A program made the translations under genes and the position numbers. DNA of 64,000 nt from positions 2,232,001-2,296,000 of the forward strand of contig OY762508.1 in the NCBI GenBank assembly GCA_963665975.1, in the 5' to 3' direction. This DNA comes from G963665975 sp963665975 (GTDB lineage: Bacteria; Bacteroidota; Rhodothermia; Rhodothermales; Bin80). Positions 25,478-34,507 of this stretch are shown piece by piece (positions within the stretch are counted from its first letter, which is position 1; each line of letters opens with the position of its first letter). The notes under the pieces were generated by a model. That model saw only the letters and a list, made by a program, of their open reading frames with translations, had not been told where the DNA came from and searched no databases.

Positions 25478-26890
25478 CTACACGAGGTGCGTCTTCCAGT
25501 GGCCGAGCCGGAAGATCCAGATGCTGATTACGGCCATGGCGGCCTGGGTGGCCGCGATAGAGGCGAAAACTCCTGAAACACCCCAGTCCATCGGATAGGC
25601 GAGGACATAAGCCGAAGGTATCTGAATGACCCAGTAGCAGACAAAATTGATCCATGTCGGCGTCGTCGTGTCGCCCGCGCCGTTAAAGGCTTGCACGATG
25701 ACCATGCCGAACGCGAACAGGATATAGGTATAGCTGACAATACGGACACATTGCCTGCCGATGGCCACAACACCGGTGTCACCCGTGAAGATGCTCATGA
25801 GCGGTTCGGCGAACAGGAACATTCCTACCGCGACGAGTCCCAGAAACGCCATGTTGGTGAAGCTGACCACCCAGACGCTTCGTTCGGCTCGCCCGGGTTC
25901 GCCGGCCCCGAGGTTTTGGCCTACGAGCGTGGCCGCGGCGTTGCCCATGCCCCAGGCCGGAAGCAATGCAAAGACCAGGATACGTATGGCCACCGTGTAA
26001 CCAGCGGCAGCAATCTCACCGAAGGTATTGACGAGGCTGAAAAGCACCATCCAGCTCGCCGTCGCAATGAATGTTTGAAAGGCCGCCGGCGCGGAAATGC
26101 GCAGGTAGCGCTTCATGATGTCGAACGCGATACGGCTTTCCCGCGGGGACAGACGGATGCGGCTCTTGCCGCCGAACAGGAGATAGCACTGATAGACCAC
26201 GCCGAGTCCCCGGCCGATAGAAGTGGCTACGGCTGCTCCCGTGATTCCCATTTCCGGAAACGGACCCAACCCGAAAATCAGTAGCGGGTCCAGAATAATG
26301 TTGAGGAGATTTGCAAAGAACAGGGCTTTGAGTGCGAGAACAGCATCGCCTGCTCCCCGAAACATGGCATTGATCAGGAAGAGAAACAGAATGACCGCAT
26401 TGGTGCCGAAGAGGATCGCACAGTAGGTGGACCCCAGTTGCACGACCGGCTCCGGCGTGGCGATCAGGCGGAGCATTTCCGGGGCGAAGAATATTCCTGC
26501 TACGCTGATAGGCAAGGCGATAACTCCGCCAGTAACGAGAGCCTGGAAGGCGACCAGCCCAGCTCCTTCCGGATCTTTTTCCCCAATGCGACGCGCGACC
26601 ATCGCGGTGACTCCCATGCTGAGTCCAAAGCCGATAGCGAGCACCAGGATGATCAGAGACGCTCCTGCGCCTACGGCGTTCAGCGCTTCCGCCCCGAGCT
26701 TGCCCACGAAATAGGCGTCCACGAGCTCGAATACCGATTGCATGAGCATTTCGAGGACCATGGGAATGGCCAACAGGCAGATGGCGCGCGCCATGCTACC
26801 TTGCGTGTAGTCCTTGTGTCCGCCTCGGAGAACAAGGCGGACCTCAGTCCACAATGATGCCCGATCGGGTGGCAAGAGGGGCTCGGACAT
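25478..26890 (-). CDS. MATE family efflux transporter
   Basis: A 470-residue inner-membrane protein with twelve predicted helices in two homologous halves. It is a multidrug and toxin extrusion (MATE) antiporter that expels organic cations or metabolites in exchange for Na+ or H+. Family signatures include IPMVLEMLMQSVFELVDAYFVG in helix 1, MVARRIGEKD after helix 2, and RGAGDAVLALKA. The half-repeat SAPAAFQTFIATASW and FNGAGDTTTPTWINF is the second copy. A short acidic N-terminal extension precedes helix 1. It converges on the dipeptidase gene, with 7 nt between stops. Confidence 0.94.
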   Translation of the reverse strand: MSEPLLPPDRASLWTEVRLVLRGGHKDYTQGSMARAICLLAIPMVLEMLMQSVFELVDAYFVGKLGAEALNAVGAGASLIILVLAIGFGLSMGVTAMVARRIGEKDPEGAGLVAFQALVTGGVIALPISVAGIFFAPEMLRLIATPEPVVQLGSTYCAILFGTNAVILFLFLINAMFRGAGDAVLALKALFFANLLNIILDPLLIFGLGPFPEMGITGAAVATSIGRGLGVVYQCYLLFGGKSRIRLSPRESRIAFDIMKRYLRISAPAAFQTFIATASWMVLFSLVNTFGEIAAAGYTVAIRILVFALLPAWGMGNAAATLVGQNLGAGEPGRAERSVWVVSFTNMAFLGLVAVGMFLFAEPLMSIFTGDTGVVAIGRQCVRIVSYTYILFAFGMVIVQAFNGAGDTTTPTWINFVCYWVIQIPSAYVLAYPMDWGVSGVFASIAATQAAMAVISIWIFRLGHWKTHLV

Positions 26891-27042
26891 CTCGACAAGA
26901 ATAGAGAGGGAAGCGGTGGGAGGTTACGCAGGCCCGCTGCAAGGAATTGCGACGCGGGACGAAACATACACGTTGCTCCCTGTGATATGACGTCGCGGCA
27001 AGACTGCCGATGCGGGCGTTGCGATCTCGCCTGTAAAGAAAG

Positions 27043-27071
27043 CGGTCGTTCTCATCATTTATTCACGACCG
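27043..27071 (-). terminator. Possible terminator after the nuclease gene
   Basis: CGGTCGT (27043-27049) and ACGACCG (27065-27071) form a perfect 7-bp inverted repeat with a 15-nt loop, 43 nt beyond the 3' end of the minus-strand nuclease gene. On that strand the stem is followed by CTTTCTTT, a weak pyrimidine tract. It may end the nuclease transcript before the MATE gene; the loop is longer than usual for an intrinsic terminator. Confidence 0.3.
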
Positions 27072-27113
27072 ATACGCGCGAACACCCGGACGGATGCATG
27101 GCGCGGGCTCGTA

Positions 27114-27959
27114 TTACTTCTCTCCGCCACCGGTGGTGCATCCGAGGTCTGCAAGGAGGGTGTTCAGTCCCGATTCCAGACTATCCTGCTTCTGCACGTT
27201 TAGGGCGTGAAAAAAATTCAGGCGCGTTTTGCGCTCAATGGTCCGTATGTCCGTTTGGAAGCGTTCTTCGCAGTAATCTGCGGATCTTTCTGTTTCTTGT
27301 TCAAAGATAAACGCGGCAGTCCTGGTATTATCGCCATCTTTCGTGGCGATGATCTTCCAATAGCCACTCGGCATGAGATGTACTTCGTCGGCGTGCGGCA
27401 AATACGGCATTGGCCGTTCATAGAGTGGCCCCGTTATTACGTAGACGCCTCTGGTCTCGGAAGCCTTCGCGAGGCGCCGGACCGCGGTCTCCAAGAGGCG
27501 CCATGCTCCCTGGTTCAAGGTACTTCGTTGGGGTGTGATATTCGACAGCAGATTGGTTTCTTCCCAGAAGGGAGTACCCGAAAAGCTGGCTAGCGGTGCC
27601 TGGTGGCCCCGGTCGGTGCCAAGCGTGGCGTGGGCCTTGTAGTAGTCCGCGTATTCCAGGGTCTCGCTCTTTGCGAGCACGGAATCTGCCCGCATAAATC
27701 GCTCCTGAGACTTTCCAATCGTGCTGCTCGTGACTCGGTATGCCACCCAATCTGCGAACTTGGTCACGTCATTCGAACTGAGCACATAGATATTCCGGAC
27801 TACAATGTCGTTGCTGGTGGGCGATCCCGCCGGGCATCCATGCAGGCAATGGTCGGTATGTATCTCCTGTCCGGCACTGGGCAGCGTCCACAATGCCATA
27901 AGCAATCCGGCGCCTATGTACAGGCCGCACGTCGCGCCAAGCTTGCCAAGAGTCGTCAT
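27114..27959 (-). CDS. Secreted DNA/RNA non-specific endonuclease
   Basis: A 281-residue sugar-non-specific nuclease of the NUC/EndoG type. A signal peptide (LLMALWTLPSAGQ) predicts export. The catalytic motif is TDRGHQAPLASF with the general base His119, and the Mg2+-binding Asn is in LNQGAW (N149). GVYVITGPLYE and GYWKII are later family strands. Three cysteines near the mature N-terminus (HCLHGC) could form a disulfide. Such enzymes degrade external DNA and RNA for nutrients or for biofilm turnover. It is transcribed toward the MATE gene and lies 60 nt from the 3' end of glyS. Confidence 0.9.
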   Translation of the reverse strand: MTTLGKLGATCGLYIGAGLLMALWTLPSAGQEIHTDHCLHGCPAGSPTSNDIVVRNIYVLSSNDVTKFADWVAYRVTSSTIGKSQERFMRADSVLAKSETLEYADYYKAHATLGTDRGHQAPLASFSGTPFWEETNLLSNITPQRSTLNQGAWRLLETAVRRLAKASETRGVYVITGPLYERPMPYLPHADEVHLMPSGYWKIIATKDGDNTRTAAFIFEQETERSADYCEERFQTDIRTIERKTRLNFFHALNVQKQDSLESGLNTLLADLGCTTGGGEK

Positions 27960-28019
27960 GCGCTTTCGTATTGGTTGCTCAGCGCCATCATAGCGCGCAG
28001 CCGGCGCACCGCCACTCTG

Positions 28020-29444
28020 CTAGGTGCGAAGCTGATCCATGACGTATGCAGGCACGGATTCCTTGGGAATGCGGGTTTGCTTGAGTGTGTCGCGGTCACG
28101 CACTGTTACGCTGCCGTCGGCGGCAGTGTCGCCGTCCACGGTGATGCACAGCGGTGTGCCTGCTTCGTCCATACGACGGTATCGCTTGCCGATGGATCCC
28201 TTTTCATCATAGAAGACGTTCAGATGGTCTCCCAGATCATCCGCAATCGAACGTGCGGTTTCTGGCATGCCGTCTTTCCGGACGAGCGGGAAGACGGCGG
28301 CCTTTATCGGGGCGATAACGGGGTTAAAGCGCAAGACCGTGCGCGGCCCGCCCTCCACGTTTTCCTCCGCGAAGGCCTCACAAAGTAGCATCAGAATGGT
28401 CCGATCGAGTCCGACCGAGGTTTCCACAACGTAGGGGACGTATCGCTGTCTTGTCTGCGGATCGAAGTATTCCATCTTCTTGCCGGAATGCTCCTGATGA
28501 CGAGACAGGTCATAGTCCGTCCGCGAATGGATGCCTTCTACTTCCTGCCACCCGATAGGGAATTGATATTGAATGTCAACGGCGGCATCGGCATAATGGG
28601 CCGGCTTTTCGTGGACATGCCACCGCAGGTTGTACTCTGCTATGCCGTTACTGATGTGCCACTGGAGACGCTTTTCTTTCCACTCCTCGTAGGCTTCCAT
28701 CTGCGTGCCGGGCTCCACGAAGTACTGCATTTCCATCTGCTCGAATTCACGCATCCGGAAAATGAACTGTCGCGCAACGATTTCATTGCGGAAAGCCTTG
28801 CCGATCTGGGCGATACCGAAGGGGATCTTGAGGCGTGCCGTATCCCTGGCATGGTGGAAATTGACAAAGATGCCCTGCGCCGTCTCCGGCCGTAAGTAAA
28901 TGGTATTGCCTGCCTCCTCAAGCGCTCCCACGCGCGTTTCGAACATCATGTTGAACTGTCGCACATCGCTCCAGTCAAATGCGCCGGAATCCGGGCCACG
29001 AATCCCTTCTTCCATAATGATGGCATGCATGGCCTTTGGCATGTCGTCGGCGTACAGGGCGTCGACAAGGCGGCGATAAACGCTCGTCGCGTGCTTGTCA
29101 CGGCCCTGGGCGCGCAGCCGTTCGATATGGCCCTCAATAATCTGGTCGGCCCTGTAGCGCCGCTTGGATACCTTGTCGTCAATTAATGGATCGTGAAACG
29201 CGTCGACGTGACCAGAAGCCTTCCAAACCTCAGGGTGCATGAGGATGGCGGCGTCTACGCCGGTAATGTTGTCGTGCCGATACACCATGGCCTTCCACCA
29301 GGCATCGCGTACGTTACGCTTCATTTCGACGCCCAGCGGGCCATAGTCATACGCGGCGCTGAGGCCACCGTAGATTTCCGATGAAGGAAATATGAATCCG
29401 CGGCGTTTGCAGAGCGAAACAATGTTATCGAGACGCTTGGTCAT
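28020..29444 (-). CDS. glyS: Glycyl-tRNA synthetase, single-chain type
   Basis: A 474-residue alpha2-type glycyl-tRNA synthetase (the archaeal/eukaryotic and Bacteroidota form, not the alpha2-beta2 GlyQS). Landmarks: IVSLCKRRGFIFPSSEIYGG and YDYGPLGVEMKRNV at the N-terminus; LRPETAQGIFVNF; motif 2 in GIAQIGKAFRNEIVARQFIFRMREFEQ; YVVETSVGLDRTIL as motif 3; and the C-terminal anticodon-binding domain beginning APIKAAVFPLV. The zinc-ribbon insert seen in some relatives is not obvious. A consensus -7 box lies 33 nt upstream. Confidence 0.97.
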   Translation of the reverse strand: MTKRLDNIVSLCKRRGFIFPSSEIYGGLSAAYDYGPLGVEMKRNVRDAWWKAMVYRHDNITGVDAAILMHPEVWKASGHVDAFHDPLIDDKVSKRRYRADQIIEGHIERLRAQGRDKHATSVYRRLVDALYADDMPKAMHAIIMEEGIRGPDSGAFDWSDVRQFNMMFETRVGALEEAGNTIYLRPETAQGIFVNFHHARDTARLKIPFGIAQIGKAFRNEIVARQFIFRMREFEQMEMQYFVEPGTQMEAYEEWKEKRLQWHISNGIAEYNLRWHVHEKPAHYADAAVDIQYQFPIGWQEVEGIHSRTDYDLSRHQEHSGKKMEYFDPQTRQRYVPYVVETSVGLDRTILMLLCEAFAEENVEGGPRTVLRFNPVIAPIKAAVFPLVRKDGMPETARSIADDLGDHLNVFYDEKGSIGKRYRRMDEAGTPLCITVDGDTAADGSVTVRDRDTLKQTRIPKESVPAYVMDQLRT

Positions 29445-29476
29445 CTAATGGAGGCAAGGGTGATGGATCGGAGCAA

Positions 29477-29484
29477 CAAAATTA
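29477..29484 (-). promoter_or_regulatory. -7 promoter box for glyS
   Basis: Read on the minus strand, TAATTTTG matches TAnnTTTG exactly, 33 nt upstream of the glyS ATG in the rho-glyS gap. No clear TTG -33 box is present at the expected distance (the site reads CTG), so strength is uncertain. Confidence 0.4.
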
Positions 29485-29566
29485 ATACGTAACCGAGGCT
29501 CCGTCAGCCTTATTCGGTTGAATACTAAGTGAGAATCTCCCGGATAGCGGTCACTCGGGAGGCGAG

Positions 29567-30679
29567 TTATAACTCACGGACAAGCCCGTCGAGCATGGCA
29601 TCATTGGATGGAAACTGCTGAATGTGCCGGACCAGCGCCTGCATCGCATCGATGGGACTGCGGCTGTTAAGGGCACGGAAGAGCCGGTGGTGTTGGTGCA
29701 GTTTGTCACCCAGCAGCAGTTCTTCATTTCGTGTGCCAGTCTTGCGCAGGTTGACGGCTGGCCAGATGCGTTTGTGCGCCATCTGCCGGTCCAGGACGAT
29801 TTCCGCATTTCCGGTCCCCTTGAATTCTTCGAAGATTACTTCGTCCATACGGCTACCGGTTTCGATGAGTGCCGTTGCCACTATCGTCAGTGAGCCGCCA
29901 CCTTCGATATTACGAGCCGCCCCGAAAATCCGGCGTGGAATCTTCATCGCCCCCGCGTCCAGTCCTCCGGACATGGTCCGTCCTGCGCCTTCGCCCCACA
30001 GGTTAAACGTGCGGCCAAGCCTGGTGAGCGAGTCGAGGAGGAGCACGACGTCGTGTCCCAGTTCCACTAGGCGCTTGGCATATTCCAGCGAAAGCACCGA
30101 AACGCGTACGTGATTGTTTTCATCCCGGTCGCTTGAGGAGGCAAAAATGGTTGCGCTGGTGGAACGCTTGAAATCGGTAACCTCTTCCGGTCTTTCATCT
30201 ACCAGTAGCGCAACCAGCTGCACTTCGGGATGATTCTGCGTCATAGCATCGGCGATCTTCTTGAGAATAATCGTCTTGCCGGTACGCGGTGGGGCGACGA
30301 TCAGGGCGCGTTGTCCCTTTCCTAGTGGGCAGGCCAGATCAATGACCCGCATGGTGATGTCACCCGGGCTCTTGATGAGATTCAGTTTTTCATCGGGATA
30401 AACAATGTTGCCGGATTCAAACTCGCGCGCTTTCGCCCATTTCTCCGGCTTGACGTCCATGACGGACAATACGTGGTGCACTTGCATGTCGCCCTTGCGT
30501 CCGGGACGCAGTGTTCCCTCCAGCACCACACCATCGCGTAGTTTGTCCCGCCTGATGACTTTTGGGGAGCAGAACGGATCGTTGTCCCCTTTGGGGATGT
30601 CGGGACGAAGTTGGCGGATAAACCCGAATTTCTTGTCACCAATTATTTCGAGGATACCGCGAAATGGTTTTTCTGCCAT
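29567..30679 (-). CDS. rho: Transcription termination factor Rho, short form
   Basis: Rho is the hexameric RNA-dependent ATPase that ends many transcripts. The 370-residue product starts directly in the RNA-binding cold-shock-like domain (FRGILEIIGDKKFGFIRQL, then DPFCSPKVIRRDKLRDGVVL). It therefore lacks the N-terminal helical Rho_N domain present in the 419-residue E. coli protein. The ATPase core is intact: Walker A APPRTGKT (129-136), LLVDERPEEVTDF, Walker B DVVLLLDSLTRL, the Q-loop region and the R-loop GGGSLTIVATALIETGSRMD. An in-frame stop 17 codons upstream, with no ATG between, confirms the short N-terminus. It is divergent from rnhB. Confidence 0.96.
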   Translation of the reverse strand: MAEKPFRGILEIIGDKKFGFIRQLRPDIPKGDNDPFCSPKVIRRDKLRDGVVLEGTLRPGRKGDMQVHHVLSVMDVKPEKWAKAREFESGNIVYPDEKLNLIKSPGDITMRVIDLACPLGKGQRALIVAPPRTGKTIILKKIADAMTQNHPEVQLVALLVDERPEEVTDFKRSTSATIFASSSDRDENNHVRVSVLSLEYAKRLVELGHDVVLLLDSLTRLGRTFNLWGEGAGRTMSGGLDAGAMKIPRRIFGAARNIEGGGSLTIVATALIETGSRMDEVIFEEFKGTGNAEIVLDRQMAHKRIWPAVNLRKTGTRNEELLLGDKLHQHHRLFRALNSRSPIDAMQALVRHIQQFPSNDAMLDGLVREL

Positions 30680-31042
30680 ACGACAGTATTGATTAGTAGA
30701 AACGTAATGGAATTGCTTGATGCCCCTGGATCAGCAGGCGAGTACATCTCCTTCCCATGCATAGGAATGCCATTGGCCTGTTGCACAGGGTGCCTGTGCG
30801 CTGTAACGTCTGGTGTGGGCGTTGGACCTTACTTGCCCCACCAGCTAAAACAGCCTCATCAAACCGGGTGGTGCTACGCAAACCGGCGACTGTTTGCAGA
30901 CTCCTCCATCAGGAGACTTCTGGAGCGTATTACGCGGAGTCTGTGCCGCCAGACCGCAACCATGGGAAGGGAACGATATCTTACCCCCCGTATGACGCAG
31001 GGCAAGATAACTAGTTTCATGACGCGCGACAAGGGAGGACTA
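30680..31042. other. Divergent intergenic region between rho and rnhB
   Basis: No convincing coding sequence; the frame that continues rnhB upstream overlaps rho and has no family similarity. The region holds a perfect hairpin, GCACAGG-GTG-CCTGTGC at 30783-30799, and a compact structured element at 30897-30943. Promoters for rho and rnhB must lie here, but no exact TAnnTTTG box stands out (TACGTTTC on the rho strand is one base off). Confidence 0.5.
30897..30943 (+). other. Potential three-way-junction RNA element upstream of rnhB
   Basis: CAGACTCC (30897-30904) pairs with GGAGTCTG (30936-30943). Inside, TCCA (30905-30908) pairs with TGGA (30921-30924) and GCGT (30925-30928) pairs with ACGC (30932-30935), so three stems meet with no unpaired base at the junction. 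It lies 100 nt upstream of the rnhB ATG and could be part of its leader. Two inner stems are only 4 bp, so chance is not excluded. Confidence 0.3.
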
Positions 31043-31663
31043 ATGCCTCTTAAGACCCAACACGAGCATATGCTGAAAATCGAGCGGGAGCTCTGGAACC
31101 GCGGGTGCCAGCGGATCGCAGGAACCGATGAGGCGGGAAGGGGCTCTCTGGCGGGCCCGGTCGTGGCGGCGGCCGTCATTCTCGAAGAGGGCGTCAGGAT
31201 TCCCGGCGTGGACGACAGCAAGAAGCTGCGCCCGACAGCGCGCGCAGCCGCATTCGACCGCATTCATGGCACCGCGTTTGCCATCGCCGTGGGTGTATGT
31301 TCGCCGGCAGAAATCGATGCGATGAATATTCTGTGGGCGGCACTGGAGGCCATGCGCCGTGCGGTTGCAAACCTGCCAACGAGCCCCGATATCGTGCTGG
31401 TAGATGGAAACCGGTGTTTTCCGCAGTCACGGTGGCCGCAGCGGGCGGTGGTGGGCGGCGATGCCCGTAGCCACACGATTGCGGCCGCCTCCATCATCGC
31501 GAAAGTGACGAGGGACCGCTTGATGCACTGCCTCCACGAGGAGCACCCGGCGTACGGATGGCGCACCAACGTAGGCTATCCGACCTCGGCACACTACGAG
31601 GCGCTGGCGGCGGAGGGGCCAACACGGCACCATAGACGGTCATTCCGTCTCACGCGTCGTTGA
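31043..31663 (+). CDS. rnhB: Ribonuclease HII
   Basis: RNase HII removes ribonucleotides built into DNA and RNA of R-loops. The 206-residue product has the active-site signature IAGTDEAGRGSLAGPVVAAAV with the Asp-Glu pair, the lysines in VDDSKKLRP, the third acid in DIVLVDGNR, and ASIIAKVTRD with the fourth carboxylate. The last recognisable motif is YGWRTNVGYPTSAHYEAL. The ATG at 31043 is preferred because GGGAGG lies about 5 nt upstream. The 3' end overlaps aroK on the other strand by 14 nt. Confidence 0.95.
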   Translation: MPLKTQHEHMLKIERELWNRGCQRIAGTDEAGRGSLAGPVVAAAVILEEGVRIPGVDDSKKLRPTARAAAFDRIHGTAFAIAVGVCSPAEIDAMNILWAALEAMRRAVANLPTSPDIVLVDGNRCFPQSRWPQRAVVGGDARSHTIAAASIIAKVTRDRLMHCLHEEHPAYGWRTNVGYPTSAHYEALAAEGPTRHHRRSFRLTRR

Positions 31664-32216
31664 TCGGACGATTGCCGTGGTGCTGTCGCAATGCATGGGC
31701 AATTTCGTCCGCCGTCTGGTCAGCAGGCAGGTGGTCCGCCGAGACTGTGATGTGCGCGCGTTGGTAGAAGGGCGTACGTCGGATGAGCATCTGCTCTATG
31801 CGGTGCTGCAAGTCGGCAGGCGAGAGCAGTTTGCCCGAAGCATCCAGAAGCAACGGTCTCTTTGTTTCCGCGGCCAATAATCTCTGGGCCAGTATTTTGG
31901 GATCGGCTGTGAGGTAGACGACAATTCCGTGATTCAGGGTCCACTGGAGATTATCCTCGACCGCCAGTGCGCCGCCGCCAGTAGCGTATACGGCCGGTCG
32001 CAGCGCTTGCCGGAGTACTTTGGCCTCCAGTGCACGAAAGCGGTCCTCGCCGTCGTCGGCGAAGATCTGTTCGATAGATCGCCCGGCGCCTTCGGCAATC
32101 GTCTCGTCAAGATCCACAAAGTCCAACCCCATCCTCTCGGCCAGCAGGGGACCGACCGTACTTTTCCCACACCCCATGTAACCGGTCAAATAAATACGTT
32201 GGGTGTGTCGAGACAT
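31650..32216 (-). CDS. aroK: Shikimate kinase
   Basis: Shikimate kinase phosphorylates shikimate at the 3-hydroxyl in chorismate synthesis. The 188-residue product begins RIYLTGYMGCGKSTVGPLLA with the Walker A loop, followed by DFVDLDETIAE (shikimate- and Mg-binding Asp residues), IFADDGEDRFRALEAKVL, YATGGGALAV (substrate-binding Gly-Gly-Gly), VVYLTADPKILAQRL and the lid region KRPLLLDASG. The ATG at 32216 is chosen because the P-loop sits at the usual distance from it; an upstream extension of about 120 codons shows no family sequence. Confidence 0.95.
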   Translation of the reverse strand: MSRHTQRIYLTGYMGCGKSTVGPLLAERMGLDFVDLDETIAEGAGRSIEQIFADDGEDRFRALEAKVLRQALRPAVYATGGGALAVEDNLQWTLNHGIVVYLTADPKILAQRLLAAETKRPLLLDASGKLLSPADLQHRIEQMLIRRTPFYQRAHITVSADHLPADQTADEIAHALRQHHGNRPINDA

Positions 32217-32360
32217 AGCGATCCGGGATCCTGTCTGCGTGGTACGCCCCGTGCGCGAAAAGCTTTCCTGGGCCATTCGACTACGAAGATACTTATGTGG
32301 TTGTGATGCGTTATTGTGCCTGCTGGCACGCGAGGTCCGACCACTTGACACTATCCTGGT

Positions 32361-33140
32361 ATGATGACCTACAAACTTGTCATTGAGTATGACGGCAGTG
32401 CGTACTATGGCTGGCAGATACAGCTGGAGCAACCTACCGTACAGGAAGCGATTGAGGGGGTGCTGGCCATTGTATTCAAACAGCCGACCCCAATCGTTGG
32501 GTCCGGACGCACCGACCGAGGCGTGCACGCACGTGGGCAGGTAGCACACTGTGTGGCGCCACACGTCGTCGATCCTCGCCGCTTGCAACGTTCTCTAAAT
32601 GGGCTGTTGCCAGCGTCGATCGCGGTCGTGTCTGTGACGAAGGCTCTGGAAGGGTTCCATGCGCGCTATGACGCTCGGAGTCGCCGGTATTGCTATTATG
32701 TATCTGTGGGTCCACGCGCTCTGGATCGGCATTGCCGGTGGACTGTCCGCCCGGCACCGGACTTCGAGGCCATGAACCAGGCGGCGGCGCACCTCGTTGG
32801 GACCCATCACTTCGGCGCCTTCTGCCGGGCACGCTCTGAAACCCGCAACAGGATGTGCACTGTCCGGCATGCCCGGTGGGTTCCGGAAAATCGTGCCGGC
32901 GATTGGTACTTTGAGATCATTGCCGACCGTTTTCTTCATGGCATGGTGCGTGCGATCGTTGGCACACTCCTGGACGTTGGCCATGGACGGCGCGATGAAC
33001 GTGATATCCTGCGCGTGATGGCATCTGGAGACAGGACACAGGCCGGTGCTGCGGCGCCATCGTGCGGCCTGGTGTTGGAGCACGTAGGCTATGATGAGCC
33101 GCTTATGCCGGCGACGAACCGGGAAGGCGTCGGATCGTAG
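32361..33140 (+). CDS. truA: tRNA pseudouridine(38-40) synthase TruA
   Basis: TruA converts uridines 38-40 of the tRNA anticodon arm to pseudouridine. The 259-residue product shows YDGSAYYGWQIQLEQPTVQEAI at the start, the catalytic Asp in GSGRTDRGVHARGQVAH (D52), then YYVSVGPRAL, DRFLHGMVRAIVGTLLDVGHGR, and a short C-terminus. Two adjacent ATGs (32361, 32364) are possible starts. It is divergent from aroK (144 nt apart) and followed by the Kelch lipoprotein gene. Confidence 0.96.
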   Translation: MMTYKLVIEYDGSAYYGWQIQLEQPTVQEAIEGVLAIVFKQPTPIVGSGRTDRGVHARGQVAHCVAPHVVDPRRLQRSLNGLLPASIAVVSVTKALEGFHARYDARSRRYCYYVSVGPRALDRHCRWTVRPAPDFEAMNQAAAHLVGTHHFGAFCRARSETRNRMCTVRHARWVPENRAGDWYFEIIADRFLHGMVRAIVGTLLDVGHGRRDERDILRVMASGDRTQAGAAAPSCGLVLEHVGYDEPLMPATNREGVGS

Positions 33141-33177
33141 AATCGGTTCCTGTCTTGGCTCGAAAGCTCTTCCTAAC

Positions 33178-34506
33178 GTGCACGCACTCTTTGTCAGGCA
33201 TACCGGCGTTCTGGGCGTGTTGTTGGCGATGATTGCAGGTGCCTGTGACCGTCCGTTCGTGGATCAGGCGCCCCCGCACATTGAGTTTCTGGAGCCCGAC
33301 CTCGGAGAAGTCCAGATAGATCAGGTAGTGCAATTCAGCATTTCCGCCACGTGGTTCCGCTCCATCCGGACGGTGCGTCTGAACGGCATGGAGGCGACGC
33401 GGGCTGGCGACCAGTGGGAGGCCCGGGTAATCCTGAACAGGGGGCTAAATCAACTCGATGTCGAAGTCATTGGTGCGGACGACGAATACTTCGCAGCGAA
33501 GGAATATGCCTTGCACTTCCCGTTTGCGTTCACGCAAAATGCTCCTGACCTCCCGGAGGGAAGAGGTGGCCACTCTGCGGCGTATACGCGCGCGGGTCTG
33601 TTGATTGTCGGGGGAGCACGACGTGCGGGTGGCGCGGCGCAACCCGATGTGTATGTCCTGCCTCCCGGGGGTAACCGTTTCGTGACCAGGTCCGGTCGTC
33701 TCCACTATGCGCGCAGTGGCCACACCGCAACACGGCTTCCTGATGGGCGTGTGCTCATTCTCGGCGGTAGTCGCGTGGATAATCCGGCTTCGGTCGAGGA
33801 CCTGATCGAGTACGCCGAGTTGTATGATCCGGAAGCGGACAGCTTTATTGTGGTCCCGGTCGAGGGGCAGCCAATTCGGCGGACCCTCCATACAGCTAAG
33901 CGGCGCACCGTCGATGAAGAGCTTGTCGTCGATTTGTACGGTGGTCGTGGCGACACGCGCTATGGATCCGATCCCTTCCTGGGGGTGCGACGTGACTTTC
34001 GTACGTTTGCGTTCAGGGACGATTCCTTGTTCGCACGCAACGGGATCGACTCGGCTCCTTATCTTGACGACGCCATTTTCGGGCACACCGCAACACAATT
34101 GAATCGCGGACCTTATCTGGTTCTGGGAACGCATTTTGACGGGGCATTCATCGACGCAGCCAGTTTTCTGTTGGAGCACGATACCCCTACCGGATTGCAG
34201 ATTACGCCCGCACCGACTATGCTGACGGCCAGAACGCGGCATGCCGCGGCAACGTTGCCAGGCAATATGGTCGTGATATTCGGGGGTCGACAGGGCACAC
34301 CGCGAAACATCGTTGTGCAGGCTGAAATCTATAGCGACGAGGCACGCCGATTTTTCAGGGTTCCATCGCTGCGGCCTATAGTACGAAGGTTTGGCCACAC
34401 TGCAACCAATTCGTCTTCCCAACGCATACTACTGGTAGGCGGGTTTGGCCTAGACGGAACCAGCTACTCCGCATCCGAGTTTTTCCGCATTGATCGAGAC
34501 AATTAA
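33178..34506 (+). CDS. Kelch-repeat beta-propeller lipoprotein
   Basis: A 442-residue predicted lipoprotein (signal ending LLAMIAGAC). An Ig-like region (about residues 25-120) is followed by about five Kelch-type blades. Each has a Gly-His or Arg-His start and a Gly-Gly end: GHSAAYTRAGLLIVGGARR, GHTATRLPDGRVLILGG, GHTATQLNRGPYLVLG, RHAAATLPGNMVVIFGG and GHTATNSSSQRILLVGG. Such propellers usually bind partners or glycans rather than catalyse. A GTG at 33178 is chosen as start because it gives a proper signal peptide; an ATG at 33091 would overlap truA. The partner is unknown. Confidence 0.82.
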   Translation: MHALFVRHTGVLGVLLAMIAGACDRPFVDQAPPHIEFLEPDLGEVQIDQVVQFSISATWFRSIRTVRLNGMEATRAGDQWEARVILNRGLNQLDVEVIGADDEYFAAKEYALHFPFAFTQNAPDLPEGRGGHSAAYTRAGLLIVGGARRAGGAAQPDVYVLPPGGNRFVTRSGRLHYARSGHTATRLPDGRVLILGGSRVDNPASVEDLIEYAELYDPEADSFIVVPVEGQPIRRTLHTAKRRTVDEELVVDLYGGRGDTRYGSDPFLGVRRDFRTFAFRDDSLFARNGIDSAPYLDDAIFGHTATQLNRGPYLVLGTHFDGAFIDAASFLLEHDTPTGLQITPAPTMLTARTRHAAATLPGNMVVIFGGRQGTPRNIVVQAEIYSDEARRFFRVPSLRPIVRRFGHTATNSSSQRILLVGGFGLDGTSYSASEFFRIDRDN

Positions 34507-34507
34507 G

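Noticed and set aside
27603..28388. 261-codon plus-strand frame
   Set aside because: It is antisense to the nuclease and glyS genes, both clearly real, and has no recognisable domain.
29536..29562. CTCCCG/CGGGAG hairpin after rho as an intrinsic terminator
   Set aside because: The 6-bp stem has a 13-nt loop and no T-run on the minus strand.
30611..31042. Extension of rnhB upstream to 30611
   Set aside because: It overlaps rho and has no RNase HII similarity; the ATG at 31043 has a good Shine-Dalgarno.
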